NCBI GenBank assembly: GCA_035353235.1
Contig: DAOPZG010000056.1
Span: 1-15,490 of the forward strand
DNA length: 15,490 bases
Reading direction: 5' to 3'
Source: CAXXOK01 sp035353235
Lineage (GTDB): Bacteria > Bacillota > Clostridia > Christensenellales > Aristaeellaceae
The notes under the pieces are model-generated. The model was not told the origin of the DNA, did not search any database, and worked only from the letters and a program-made list of their open reading frames with translations. Of the stretch, positions 1 to 7,901 are shown one piece after another. The first letter of the stretch is position 1. Each line of letters opens with the position of its first letter. The position numbers and the translations under genes were made by a program.

Positions 1-12
1 CGGCCTCCTTGG

Positions 13-1110
<1,098 letters not shown>

Positions 1111-1152
1111 GACGACACTCCCTTAAAATCCCGATTGGATTGACATTGGCTT

Positions 1153-1181
1153 ATTATACGCCATGGCTCCCTAAAAATCAA
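1153..1181 (-). promoter_or_regulatory. sigma-A type promoter of ychF
   Basis: On the minus strand a TTGATT -35 box (plus coordinates 1176-1181) and a perfect TATAAT -10 box (1153-1158) are separated by 17 bases. This puts transcription start about 35 bases upstream of the ychF ATG. Confidence 0.75.
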
Positions 1182-1315
1182 CGCGCAGCGGCAATGCGTT
1201 CTTCGCTGTGCGCCCGGCTCCATCCACTTCGACGGATAAAATAACGCAAACCGACAGGTAAAAACAGATTCATCCAACACTGCATCCGCAGGTGGCGCAA
1301 CAGCAATGATCGCTG

Positions 1316-1321
1316 TATAAT
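1316..1321 (+). promoter_or_regulatory. probable -10 box for egsA
   Basis: A perfect TATAAT sits 50 bases upstream of the egsA ATG. No convincing -35 hexamer lies 16-18 bases further up (the best is TGGCGC-like), so this may be a weak or activator-dependent promoter. The start codon at 1372 has an AAAGGAG ribosome site with a 7-base spacing. Confidence 0.45.
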
Positions 1322-1371
1322 ACCATCGTATGTTTCGTTTGCGTCAAAGACGCGTGTAAAGGAGAATTTGT

Positions 1372-2724
1372 ATGAAAAGACTTGGAGAAATGTCGCTGGA
1401 GGAACTGATTGTTCCCGGTCGGAGTTCCTGCACATGCGGGCGCGAACACCGCGTAGGGTTGAAATATGTGAAAATCGGCCGCGATGCCGTGCGCTATCTG
1501 CCCGACGCGGTCAAGGCGCTGGGTTGCCATAAGCCGTTCGTCGTCTGTGACCGGCATACCCGCGCAGCCGCCATGGAAAAGGTGGAAACGGCGCTGAAAA
1601 CGGCAGGTATCCCTTATGTGGTATACGAGTTTGCACAGGATCGCGTAGAGCCGGACGAGCGTACCGTAGGCAGCCTTTGCATGGCGTTGGAACCGGATTG
1701 CGATATGATCCTCGCCGTTGGCTCAGGCGTCATTAACGACTGCTGCAAGGTGCTCGCGCACGCGGCGCGGCTGCCGCAGGCGGTCGTAGGTACCGCGCCT
1801 TCGATGGACGGCTACGCCTCCAACTCCTCCTCCATGATCCGCGATCGGGTGAAAGTGACTCTTTATAACGCCTGTCCTGATGCCATCATCGCCGATACGA
1901 TGATCATGAAAGACGCGCCGGAACGGATGCTGCAGGCTGGGTTGGGCGATATGCTGGCAAAGTATATCGCGCTTTGCGAATGGCGCATTTCCCATATCGT
2001 TACCGGCGAGTATTACTGCGAAGAGGTCGCAGGGCTTATGCGGAATTCGCTGGCGAAAATCGTCTCCGCAGCTCCTCGCCTGTTGGAGCGGGATCCCGAA
2101 GTAATTGGGGCCGTAGCGGAAGGGTTGATTCTTTCCGGCGTTGCGATGGCATTCGCGCAGGTATCCCGGCCCGCTTCCGGGTTGGAGCACTATTTCTCGC
2201 ACCTGTGGGAAATGTTTGCGCTGGATCGCGGGTTGCCGCTGGAACTGCACGGTATTCAGGTAGGCGTTGGCACAGTGCTGTGCCTGAAGATTTATGACCA
2301 TCTTCGCACCCTGACCCCAAGCCGTGAAACAGCAGAAGCCGCCATGCGGGCTTTCAGCCCCGCGCAGTGGGAGCAAACCGTTCGGCGGGTTTTCGGTCAG
2401 GCGGCGCAAACGCTGATCGACAGCGAAAATAACGACTGGCACAAGAACGATCCGGCACGACACAGCGAACGGCTGGAGAAGATACTGTCCCATTGGGATG
2501 AAATCACCATCATCATGGCCGAAGAGCTGCCGGACACCGCTTCGATTTTATCGCTGATGCGCTCGCTGCGTATGCCGATGCGCCCGGATGAAATCGGCGA
2601 GGACGAACAGGATACGCGGGACGCGTTTCTTTGCTCCCGCGACATTCGCGATAAATATCTGACCAGTTCCCTGTTGTGGGATTTGGGTCTGCTGGAAAGC
2701 TTTCCGTTGGACACCAGAGGTTAA
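1372..2724 (+). CDS. egsA: sn-glycerol-1-phosphate dehydrogenase (AraM/EgsA family)
   Basis: This is a 450-aa member of the iron-containing/glycerol dehydrogenase superfamily, matching the bacterial sn-glycerol-1-phosphate dehydrogenase AraM. That enzyme reduces dihydroxyacetone phosphate to sn-glycerol-1-phosphate using NAD(P)H. The N-terminus carries the CxCGREH segment (residues 20-26) typical of Firmicute AraM proteins. The nucleotide site has AVGSGVIND (115-123), followed by GTAPSMDGYAS (140-150). Likely divalent-metal ligands are Asp193 (GLGDMLAKY), His273/His277 (EHYFSHLWE) and His293 (ELHGIQVG). In Bacillus subtilis araM lies in the arabinose operon and its product feeds heptaprenylglycerol-phosphate synthesis. 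Here no PcrB-like or arabinose gene is adjacent, so the local role is open. The gene is longer than B. subtilis AraM (about 394 aa), mainly at the C-terminus. Its 3' end runs straight into a structured RNA with no intervening terminator. Confidence 0.9.
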   Translation: MKRLGEMSLEELIVPGRSSCTCGREHRVGLKYVKIGRDAVRYLPDAVKALGCHKPFVVCDRHTRAAAMEKVETALKTAGIPYVVYEFAQDRVEPDERTVGSLCMALEPDCDMILAVGSGVINDCCKVLAHAARLPQAVVGTAPSMDGYASNSSSMIRDRVKVTLYNACPDAIIADTMIMKDAPERMLQAGLGDMLAKYIALCEWRISHIVTGEYYCEEVAGLMRNSLAKIVSAAPRLLERDPEVIGAVAEGLILSGVAMAFAQVSRPASGLEHYFSHLWEMFALDRGLPLELHGIQVGVGTVLCLKIYDHLRTLTPSRETAEAAMRAFSPAQWEQTVRRVFGQAAQTLIDSENNDWHKNDPARHSERLEKILSHWDEITIIMAEELPDTASILSLMRSLRMPMRPDEIGEDEQDTRDAFLCSRDIRDKYLTSSLLWDLGLLESFPLDTRG

Positions 2725-2728
2725 TGGT

Positions 2729-2898
2729 GAAGGCACGCCCTGCCTGTTCAAACCGCTGACATACCACTTACGAGCTGCTGACAGCAGCCTGCCAAAAGGT
2801 TCAGATGCCCGGAAGCAAGGTTGGTAAGGGGTTGATCTTACCGCTTGTATGTGATGCCCCTTGCCATCCCGCAGCTTACAACGCAGATGGGCCTTTTT
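2729..2898 (+). ncRNA. ssrS: candidate 6S RNA (ssrS/bsrA-like)
   Basis: This non-coding stretch of about 170 nt folds like 6S RNA, the regulator that mimics an open promoter and binds the sigma-A RNA polymerase holoenzyme. Its ends pair: AAGG and GCCCTGC (2730-2743) against GCAG, GGGC and CCTT (2883-2896). Next comes a large asymmetric bubble, with a 5' strand around 2744-2758 and a 3' strand around 2853-2882. The 3' strand has an optional GATG/CATC hairpin (2853-2868). An upper stem ACATAC/GTATGT (2759-2764 with 2847-2852) carries the apical hairpins GCTGCT/AGCAGC (2774-2788) and GGTAAG/CTTACC (2823-2842). From memory of known 6S RNAs, the CCCTGC terminal stem, the TGTTC at the start of the 5' bubble and the ACGCAG...GGGCTTT end all match. 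No clear dedicated promoter was found. It may be processed from egsA readthrough, or have a weak promoter inside the egsA end. The exact ends are estimates. Confidence 0.62.
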
Positions 2899-2902
2899 CA
2901 GC

Positions 2903-2936
2903 AAGCGAACGGCGGCCATTCGGCCGCCGTTCGCTT
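2903..2936. terminator. strong 15-bp hairpin between convergent units
   Basis: A perfect 15-bp inverted repeat (2903-2917 with 2922-2936) has an ATTC loop and a GC-rich core. It sits between the 6S-like RNA/egsA unit and the convergent chagasin-family gene, whose stop codon is at 2948-2950. The T-tract is poor on both strands (CTTTACGGTTTG on plus), so this is either a bidirectional terminator or a transcript-end stabiliser. The T5 run at 2894-2898 just after the RNA terminal stem may be the actual plus-strand end. Confidence 0.65.
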
Positions 2937-2947
2937 TACGGTTTGTC

Positions 2948-3697
2948 TTAGTTTTTTGTGGTGCCGCTCACAGCATCCACCGCATACTCGCTGAAATCAC
3001 CGTCCACCTGCTTTTGCGTAGCCCGCCCCTGATCATCTACCTGATAGGCGAAAGTTACGGTCGCCGCGGGCTTTTCGTCCTTTTCCCATTCACGGACATA
3101 GGTAAAGGTCAGGGTCACGTCGCCTGCAGCCGCGCCTTGGAAAATCCAGCGATGGATACCGCCCGCGCCCTCCTTGGTATCGCTGCTGTCCGTCAGGTAC
3201 TCATCTTTCTCAAGGGTCAGGATTCCTTCCGGATCAGCCGTGAACTTCCACTGATACCCGGTTGTCTGGTTTTCTTTCAGCTCAACCACAGCATCATTGG
3301 GCCAGTATTTTTCCAGCACGCCCTGCGACAGGGTCGCTGTCACGTTCAGCTGATCATCCACCGCGCAGGTATAGACAATCGTATCCTCCTTGACGCCGCC
3401 TTCCCATTGTTGTCCAAGGACAAGCGTTACGTCCGCGCTGCCTGCGGCTTTGCCAGCCACGATCCAGCTGTGCGTACCGCCTGCGCCGACCATCCCTTCG
3501 GGAACTTCATCCGCCGTATAACCCTGATCAGTCAGGGTCACGATTGCGTCATCACTGATCGTTACATTCCAGGTATATCCTGTTGTCGGGTTCTCCGTCA
3601 GGGTTATGTTCAGCGTTTGGGCAGAAGTCGTCTGCGCAAGGGCAGCCGTCGTTACAAGCAGCATGCAGACCGCCAGGAATGCAAGTATTTTCCTCAT
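2948..3697 (-). CDS. secreted tandem chagasin-family (I42) protease inhibitor
   Basis: This 249-aa exported protein has two chagasin-like domains, a family that inhibits papain-type cysteine proteases. A signal peptide spans residues 1 to about 21-26 (MRKILAFLAV start, hydrophobic core, AxA cleavage region). Domain 1 has NPTTGYTW (36-43), GAGGTHSW (71-78) and a QQW loop (96-98). Domain 2 has NQTTGYQW (143-150), GAGGIHRW (167-174) and REWEK (192-196). These correspond to the three protease-binding loops of chagasin: NPTTG, GxGG and R-x-W. Single-domain members are about 110 aa, so this is a duplication within one protein. The first domain keeps the canonical NPTTG while the second has NQTTG, so the two may differ in target or strength. 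A ribosome site GGAGGAGG precedes the ATG. It is divergent from another secreted-protein gene at 3896. A protective role against host or competitor proteases is inferred. Confidence 0.88.
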   Translation of the reverse strand: MRKILAFLAVCMLLVTTAALAQTTSAQTLNITLTENPTTGYTWNVTISDDAIVTLTDQGYTADEVPEGMVGAGGTHSWIVAGKAAGSADVTLVLGQQWEGGVKEDTIVYTCAVDDQLNVTATLSQGVLEKYWPNDAVVELKENQTTGYQWKFTADPEGILTLEKDEYLTDSSDTKEGAGGIHRWIFQGAAAGDVTLTFTYVREWEKDEKPAATVTFAYQVDDQGRATQKQVDGDFSEYAVDAVSGTTKN

Positions 3698-3761
3698 GGA
3701 ATCCTCCTCCTATTCTTTTCAGTAACCAGATCGTCATAACTCACCTTTGTCCTGTTTCCAT

Positions 3762-3790
3762 ATAATCAACGTATTCGCCGGTCTTGCCAA
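3762..3790 (-). promoter_or_regulatory. possible promoter of the chagasin-family gene
   Basis: On the minus strand TTGGCA (plus coordinates 3785-3790) and GATTAT (3762-3767) are separated by 17 bases, about 65 bases upstream of the start codon. The -10 match is only moderate. A plus-strand TATAAT at 3761-3766 overlaps it but has no good -35. Confidence 0.4.
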
Positions 3791-3830
3791 TGCATCCTGC
3801 AAAGACTGTTACATATGAACGGACAGGATT

Positions 3831-3861
3831 GATTGACTTTTCGTCAATCCAGCCGTATCAT
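3831..3861 (+). promoter_or_regulatory. promoter with inverted repeat over the -35 box, for the 3896 gene
   Basis: TTGACT (3833-3838) and TATCAT (3856-3861), 17 bases apart, form a near-consensus sigma-A promoter 35 bases upstream of the start at 3896. A perfect 7-bp inverted repeat, GATTGAC-TTTTC-GTCAATC (3831-3849), covers the -35 box and part of the spacer. This is where a repressor dimer would block RNA polymerase. Confidence 0.65.
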
Positions 3862-3895
3862 CAAGGCGGAACCGGTTGAATAAGGAGGTATTTTC

Positions 3896-4465
3896 ATGTT
3901 GAAAAAGGCGTTGACGCTTCTTCTGACAATCGCATTGCTGGCTCCGGTATCCGCATTCGCAGAAGCGACCGCACTCCCCTTCGGCCTCAAGCTTGGCATG
4001 AACGAAACTCAAGCGGAAGCAGCGTTTGCGGCTGATCCAACGCTGTCCGCCGTTAAGCCCGAAAAACAGGACGATGGAAACGGTACAATCGAGTATTCGT
4101 TTGAACAGATCACCGTACCCGGCACCGACCTGACTGCCTATAACCTGAACATACAGATTGACCGCAACAACAGCATACAAGCCGACAAGCTTACTATGAT
4201 CAGCTACAATCTTACCCCCACCGGCAACGGTATTGGCGATTTCCGCAAGGTACTCACAGCGTTTACAAAACAATACGGCGCTCCTGACGCCGACCCTTTT
4301 AACGACGACGGAACCGCAGAGTATGTTGAGTGGGGTTCGCTCAATGCAGACTGGACGAAAGACGATCTTCGCATTTCGCTGAACCTGTCCCGTATGTATG
4401 AACAAAGCCTGTCCATAACGTACGCCTCCCGGATTAACTACGACGCATCCGACTTGCAGCAATAG
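3896..4465 (+). CDS. exported protein of unknown function, 189 aa
   Basis: The protein begins with a clear signal peptide: a Lys-rich start, the hydrophobic core LTLLLTIALLAPV and the likely cleavage site SAFA-EA near residue 22. It has no lipobox Cys, so it should be released or wall-associated. The mature part of about 167 aa starts with LPFGLKLGMNETQAEAAF. A hydrophobic strand followed by a short amphipathic segment of this kind recurs in uncharacterised clostridial exported proteins. It is followed by alternating polar strands with many Asp/Asn residues. It has no cysteines, membrane segment or recognisable catalytic motif. The start is fixed by AAGGAGG with an optimal gap. It is divergent from the chagasin-family inhibitor, has its own promoter (3833-3861) and ends at an intrinsic terminator (4505-4537), so it is a single-gene unit. 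The family is not recognised and no function is proposed. Confidence 0.85.
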   Translation: MLKKALTLLLTIALLAPVSAFAEATALPFGLKLGMNETQAEAAFAADPTLSAVKPEKQDDGNGTIEYSFEQITVPGTDLTAYNLNIQIDRNNSIQADKLTMISYNLTPTGNGIGDFRKVLTAFTKQYGAPDADPFNDDGTAEYVEWGSLNADWTKDDLRISLNLSRMYEQSLSITYASRINYDASDLQQ

Positions 4466-4504
4466 CAATACGATCAGGCATTCAACTCAATTCTTTCCTT
4501 TGGA

Positions 4505-4537
4505 AACGGGCGTGTCCGCAAGGAACGCTCGTTTTTT
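4505..4537 (+). terminator. intrinsic terminator after the 3896 gene
   Basis: AACGGGCGT (4505-4513) pairs with ACGCTCGTT (4525-4533) as a 9-bp stem with one G-U pair. It is followed by a run of six T (4532-4537). It lies 40 bases after the stop codon and is a textbook Rho-independent terminator. Confidence 0.85.
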
Positions 4538-4643
4538 CTGTCGTCGAACATATTTCAGGACTGTGTGCCCTCTGTAATGGGTATGCCTGGCAATGATGTA
4601 ACCCCTTACATTTCTTCATCCTGCAGGTTCAGTTTATCGCTTC

Positions 4644-4672
4644 AATGATTCGTTACAATATTGTGCATCATT
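4644..4672. promoter_or_regulatory. palindrome upstream of uxaA promoter (operator candidate)
   Basis: A perfect 10-bp palindrome ACAATATTGT (4655-4664) is flanked by the inverted arms AATGAT (4644-4649) and ATCATT (4667-4672). It ends 12 bases before the -35 box of uxaA. This is a natural position for an activator or repressor of the uronate genes. The outer arms are not equidistant from the centre (5 and 2 bases), so only the core is truly symmetrical. Confidence 0.4.
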
Positions 4673-4684
4673 AGTTCTTTGTCC

Positions 4685-4713
4685 TTGACGATCCTGCAAT
4701 CATGCGGTACGAT
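4685..4713 (+). promoter_or_regulatory. sigma-A type promoter of uxaA
   Basis: TTGACG (4685-4690) and TACGAT (4708-4713) are separated by exactly 17 bases. Transcription would start near 4720 and give a leader of about 55 nt. This promoter lies inside the longest open frame, which runs in from 4661, so it supports the downstream ATG at 4775 as the true start. Confidence 0.7.
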
Positions 4714-4774
4714 AGCATTGAAAGTATGTAACTATTTACATTCTCAATTCACTGTCACCGCACAGGAGGTACCC

Positions 4775-6256
4775 ATGCAGAAAGCAATCAAAATTCATCC
4801 CTCCGATACCGTAGCGGTCGCAATCGAACCGTTGCGGCCGGGTGAAAGCATCTTAATCGGGAATCAGGCGCTTTCCATCCCAGAGGAAATTCCCGCCGGG
4901 CACAAATTCGCACTGCGGCCGATTGTCCGTGGCGAAAGTGTGCTGAAATACGGTCAACCCATCGGCGCAGCCCTCTGTGACATCCCCGCCGGAGCACATG
5001 TGCATACGCATAACCTGAAAACGCTGTTATCCGGCGAACTTCGCTACGAATATCATCCGATACATTCTCACTCAGCGTCCGCGGCAATCGCCTCATTTCA
5101 GGGGTATTTACGCGCGGACGGACGCGCGGGCATCCGGAACGAACTTTGGATTCTCCCCACCGTAGGCTGTGTGAACGATGTTGCCACCGCGCTGGAGAAG
5201 CGTGCCCAAAAGCTGCTGGGCGGCTCCGTGGAAAACGTACGCGCATTCCCCCACCCCTATGGCTGTTCCCAGATGGGAGAAGATCAGGAGAATACCCGCC
5301 AGATTCTAGCCGATTTAGCCACCCATCCTAATGCGGGCGGTGTGCTGGTCCTTGGTTTGGGCTGTGAAAACAGCGGGGTTGCTGAAATTCGTAAACGGAT
5401 GGGCGCTTATGACGAAAACCGTGTTCGCTTTCTGGTGGCTCAGGAAGTGGAGGACGAGCTGCAAACCGGGTTTGATTTCCTTACAGAACTGGCGGAAACC
5501 ATGCGAAAAGACCAGCGCGTCTCCCTTCCCGCATCCAAACTGGTCGTCGGACTGAAATGCGGCGGGTCGGATGGTTTTTCCGGCTTGACAGCCAATCCCC
5601 TGATCGGCCGTTTTTCAGACCGTTTGGTCGCCATGGGCGGCAGTACGATTCTCACTGAAGTGCCGGAAATGTTCGGCGCCGAATCCCTGCTGATGGCTCG
5701 TTGTGAAACAGAGTCGGTATTTAACGATACCGTACGATTGATTAACGGCTTCAAACGATATTACGAAGATAACCATCAGACCATCTACGAGAATCCGTCT
5801 CCAGGCAATAAGGCGGGCGGTATCTCCACTCTGGAGGATAAGGCCCTCGGGTGTACGCAAAAAAGCGGTGACGCTCCCGTTACCGCTGTGCTGCCTTACG
5901 GCGGGCAAGTTACCCGTGACGGTTTGCACCTGCTCAGCGCCCCGGGCAACGATCTGGTTGCCACCACAGCGCTCGCGGCGGCGGGTGCGCAACTTGTGTT
6001 GTTTTCTACGGGGCGCGGAACGCCTTTCGGCGGCCCTGTGCCTACCCTGAAGATCGCCAGCAATACCGCGTTGGCCTTGAAGAAGAAAAGCTGGATTGAT
6101 TTTAACGCGGGCGCTCTGCTGGAAGGGAATACATTGGATACTCTGACAGGCGAACTAACGCGGCTGGTGCTTGATACGGCCAGCGGTCGCCCGGCCCGCA
6201 ATGAAGAGAACGGCTATCAGGGAATCGCTTTGTTCAAGACTGGCGTTACGTTATAA
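4775..6256 (+). CDS. uxaA: altronate dehydratase
   Basis: UxaA converts D-altronate to 2-keto-3-deoxy-D-gluconate and water in galacturonate catabolism and needs Fe2+ or Mn2+. The protein is 493 aa, the usual length. The N-terminal SAF domain (about residues 8-90) carries the VHTHN motif (76-80). The large C-terminal domain starts with LRADGRAGIRNELWILPTVGC (about 112-132). It contains YGCSQMGEDQENT (162-174), LGLGCENS (193-200) and LKCGGSDGFSG (250-260), whose Cys and neighbouring polar residues form the metal/substrate site in the altronate-galactarate dehydratase family. Galactarate dehydratase (GarD) is the main alternative, but length and motifs fit UxaA better. The ATG at 4775 has CAGGAGGT four bases upstream. 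An in-frame TTG at 4661 would add 38 residues but lies upstream of the promoter. uxaB, uxaC, kdgK and kdgA are not in the window. The gene converges on kdgF with a gap of only 22 bases. Confidence 0.92.
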   Translation: MQKAIKIHPSDTVAVAIEPLRPGESILIGNQALSIPEEIPAGHKFALRPIVRGESVLKYGQPIGAALCDIPAGAHVHTHNLKTLLSGELRYEYHPIHSHSASAAIASFQGYLRADGRAGIRNELWILPTVGCVNDVATALEKRAQKLLGGSVENVRAFPHPYGCSQMGEDQENTRQILADLATHPNAGGVLVLGLGCENSGVAEIRKRMGAYDENRVRFLVAQEVEDELQTGFDFLTELAETMRKDQRVSLPASKLVVGLKCGGSDGFSGLTANPLIGRFSDRLVAMGGSTILTEVPEMFGAESLLMARCETESVFNDTVRLINGFKRYYEDNHQTIYENPSPGNKAGGISTLEDKALGCTQKSGDAPVTAVLPYGGQVTRDGLHLLSAPGNDLVATTALAAAGAQLVLFSTGRGTPFGGPVPTLKIASNTALALKKKSWIDFNAGALLEGNTLDTLTGELTRLVLDTASGRPARNEENGYQGIALFKTGVTL

Positions 6257-6278
6257 AATGCGGCATTCACGTATTTGG

Positions 6279-6611
6279 TCATTTTAAAAAGTCTTCACGC
6301 ATTGGGGTGAAAACGTCCAACAGTTTGCCTTTCTCCACGCAGATACACCCATGACGCTCCCCGGACGCAAAAGCAAGCGTATCTCCCCGCCGCACACGGT
6401 ATACGCGGCCATCCACAGTGAAATCAAACTCACCTTCCAGCACAAATGTGCATTGCGTATGCGGATGGGTATGTTCGGTTCCGATTGCGCTCTGTTTAAA
6501 ACTGACTTCCACCATCATCTGCTCCGGGAGCCAAGCCAGAACCCTTCGGGTAACGCCGCCGCCCAGTTCTTGGGGCACGATTTCAGAATAGGGGCTTACT
6601 TTCGATCTCAT
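6279..6611 (-). CDS. kdgF: KdgF-like cupin (unsaturated uronate linearisation)
   Basis: This small one-domain cupin of 110 aa matches KdgF. KdgF converts 4,5-unsaturated galacturonate/mannuronate, released by pectate or alginate lyases, to the open-chain ketone that enters the DKI-KDG route. Metal ligands expected from the Yersinia enzyme are present: His47, His49 and Gln53 in the EHTHPHTQ segment, and His87 in GERHG. The catalytic C-terminal signature LLDVFTPMREDFL supplies Asp99, Phe101 and Arg105, with the same spacing as the D-F-R triad described for KdgF. No signal peptide is visible, so it is cytoplasmic. It lies 40 bases downstream of the MFS gene on the same strand, consistent with one transcript, and ends 22 bases from uxaA. 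It could be annotated simply as a cupin protein, but the C-terminal signature makes KdgF likely. Confidence 0.88.
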   Translation of the reverse strand: MRSKVSPYSEIVPQELGGGVTRRVLAWLPEQMMVEVSFKQSAIGTEHTHPHTQCTFVLEGEFDFTVDGRVYRVRRGDTLAFASGERHGCICVEKGKLLDVFTPMREDFLK

Positions 6612-6651
6612 CGGAGCCTATCCTTCTTTCTTAAAATCCATGATTGCAAGG

Positions 6652-7872
6652 TTATTCCCGCACCGGCTGCGGTTTAACCCAATAGTTGAGAATTGCCAGG
6701 ATCAGCAAAGCAAGGATGCCAATGAGAATCCCACTCATCCCCCCGGTAAATCCATAAGCATCCGCAATCGCGCCTACCAGCGCCGGCATCAGTATCGCGC
6801 CCACCGAACCGATTGCAAGCAGCGTGCTGGTCCCCATGGGGTATCGGTTGGTGATATAACTGGCGTCGGAGTAGATCATCGGGCAAATCCCCGCCATACA
6901 AAATCCAAGCCCGATAATGGCGATGGTGACGATTATAATCGAACTGTTCAGCAGCAGTAACACAAAGAAAGCAGTAACGCCAATACTGTCCAGCATTATC
7001 AGCAATTTCTGCGGCACCCGGCGGGCGAGCGCCGCGCTTACCAGGCGACCGAACAGTATAATCGCCCAAAACAACGTCGCCATCGTCTGCGAATACGTGA
7101 CCAGCGCCGTATGCGGTTCCTGACCGCCAGCCTGCAGCTGCGCCAACAGCTCAGGTTTACTCTGTAAATAGCTTACCAGCCAGCCATTAATCGCATATTC
7201 CGCACACAAGTAGAAGAATAGCATTCCCGCCAATATGAGATAGGTTCTGTTGCGCAGAAAAGCCATACTCTTTTGCCTGCCATCGCCCCGGTCGGGACGG
7301 TCGTTTGGCAGATGCAAACGAGAAAAGTTGAACGAAACCGCTACGCCCAGCACAACTGTCAGCAGGATTGCGGCACGCCACCCCGACAACCGGTTTGCCA
7401 GCAGGAAGAGCAATGGTGCGCTGATCGCGCCAATAGCGAAAAAGCTGTGCAGCAGATTGATCGCTGTCGGGCTACCGCCGGTGACAAGGTTAACGGTGCC
7501 ATTGTTAAAGTTACTGATACTTCCACGACCGACACCGGTTAGTACGAACGCGGTGATAAGCCATAACGGGTTGCCGGACACCAGCATCATGATAAATCCT
7601 AGAGCGGCAATCACGCTCAGAATTGTGATTGATTTTCTTCTTCCAAGCCATAACGGCACAAGACCGCTCAGGAAACAGGCAATCAGATTGCCTGCCGAAT
7701 GTCCGGAAAGCATTAGCCCGGCCTGCGTATCACTCAAATGATAAGTCGCTTTCATGTCCGGCAGCGCAGAGCCGATCATCATTGTAAGCACACCATTGAA
7801 AAGGAAAGCAAAAAAACAAGCTCCCAGTGCCTGGCGTGTTATGTTATCATATTTTCCCCATATTCTTCGCAT
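6652..7872 (-). CDS. MFS transporter, probably for a uronate or sugar acid
   Basis: This 406-aa integral membrane protein has about twelve hydrophobic segments in two halves joined by a polar central loop (around residues 185-205, rich in RPDRGDGRQKS), as in the major facilitator superfamily. The loop between TM2 and TM3 has a motif-A-like sequence, GLVPLWLGRRKS (70-81). GVGRGSISNFNNGTVN (about 113-128) gives a polar, Asn-rich TM4-5 region reminiscent of the FHS/FucP-type sugar symporters. AAGGAG lies 7 bases from the ATG. It is the first gene of a two-gene unit with kdgF and lies next to uxaA, so import of galacturonate or unsaturated uronates is the best guess; the sequence alone does not show the substrate. 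A perfect inverted repeat 30 bases upstream (7902-7922) may be its operator. Confidence 0.85.
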   Translation of the reverse strand: MRRIWGKYDNITRQALGACFFAFLFNGVLTMMIGSALPDMKATYHLSDTQAGLMLSGHSAGNLIACFLSGLVPLWLGRRKSITILSVIAALGFIMMLVSGNPLWLITAFVLTGVGRGSISNFNNGTVNLVTGGSPTAINLLHSFFAIGAISAPLLFLLANRLSGWRAAILLTVVLGVAVSFNFSRLHLPNDRPDRGDGRQKSMAFLRNRTYLILAGMLFFYLCAEYAINGWLVSYLQSKPELLAQLQAGGQEPHTALVTYSQTMATLFWAIILFGRLVSAALARRVPQKLLIMLDSIGVTAFFVLLLLNSSIIIVTIAIIGLGFCMAGICPMIYSDASYITNRYPMGTSTLLAIGSVGAILMPALVGAIADAYGFTGGMSGILIGILALLILAILNYWVKPQPVRE

Positions 7873-7901
7873 ACAAAAACTCCTTATATGCCGCTTTGCG
7901 T

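Noticed and set aside
1723..2493. Open frame of 256 codons antisense to egsA (minus strand)
   Set aside because: It lies within the conserved dehydrogenase gene with no recognisable domain or start signal.
2790..2830. SRP (4.5S/scRNA) RNA, suggested by a CCCGGAAGC apical sequence
   Set aside because: The near-invariant SRP core (GTCCGGAAGGAAGCAGC) is not present, and the overall pairing with a large central bubble fits 6S RNA better.
4661..4774. 38-codon N-terminal extension of uxaA starting at a TTG
   Set aside because: The extension contains the predicted -35/-10 boxes of uxaA, has no ribosome site and no family counterpart. ATG 4775 has AGGAGGT upstream and gives the normal UxaA length.
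4831..4850. CcpA cre-like site (TGAAAGCATCTTAA) in the uxaA coding start
   Set aside because: It has about three mismatches at conserved positions of the cre consensus, including the central CG. Not convincing.
6250..6296. Bidirectional terminator between uxaA and kdgF (AAAATG...CATTTT)
   Set aside because: The stem is only six AT-rich pairs with a long loop; too weak to call, although some transcript end must exist here.
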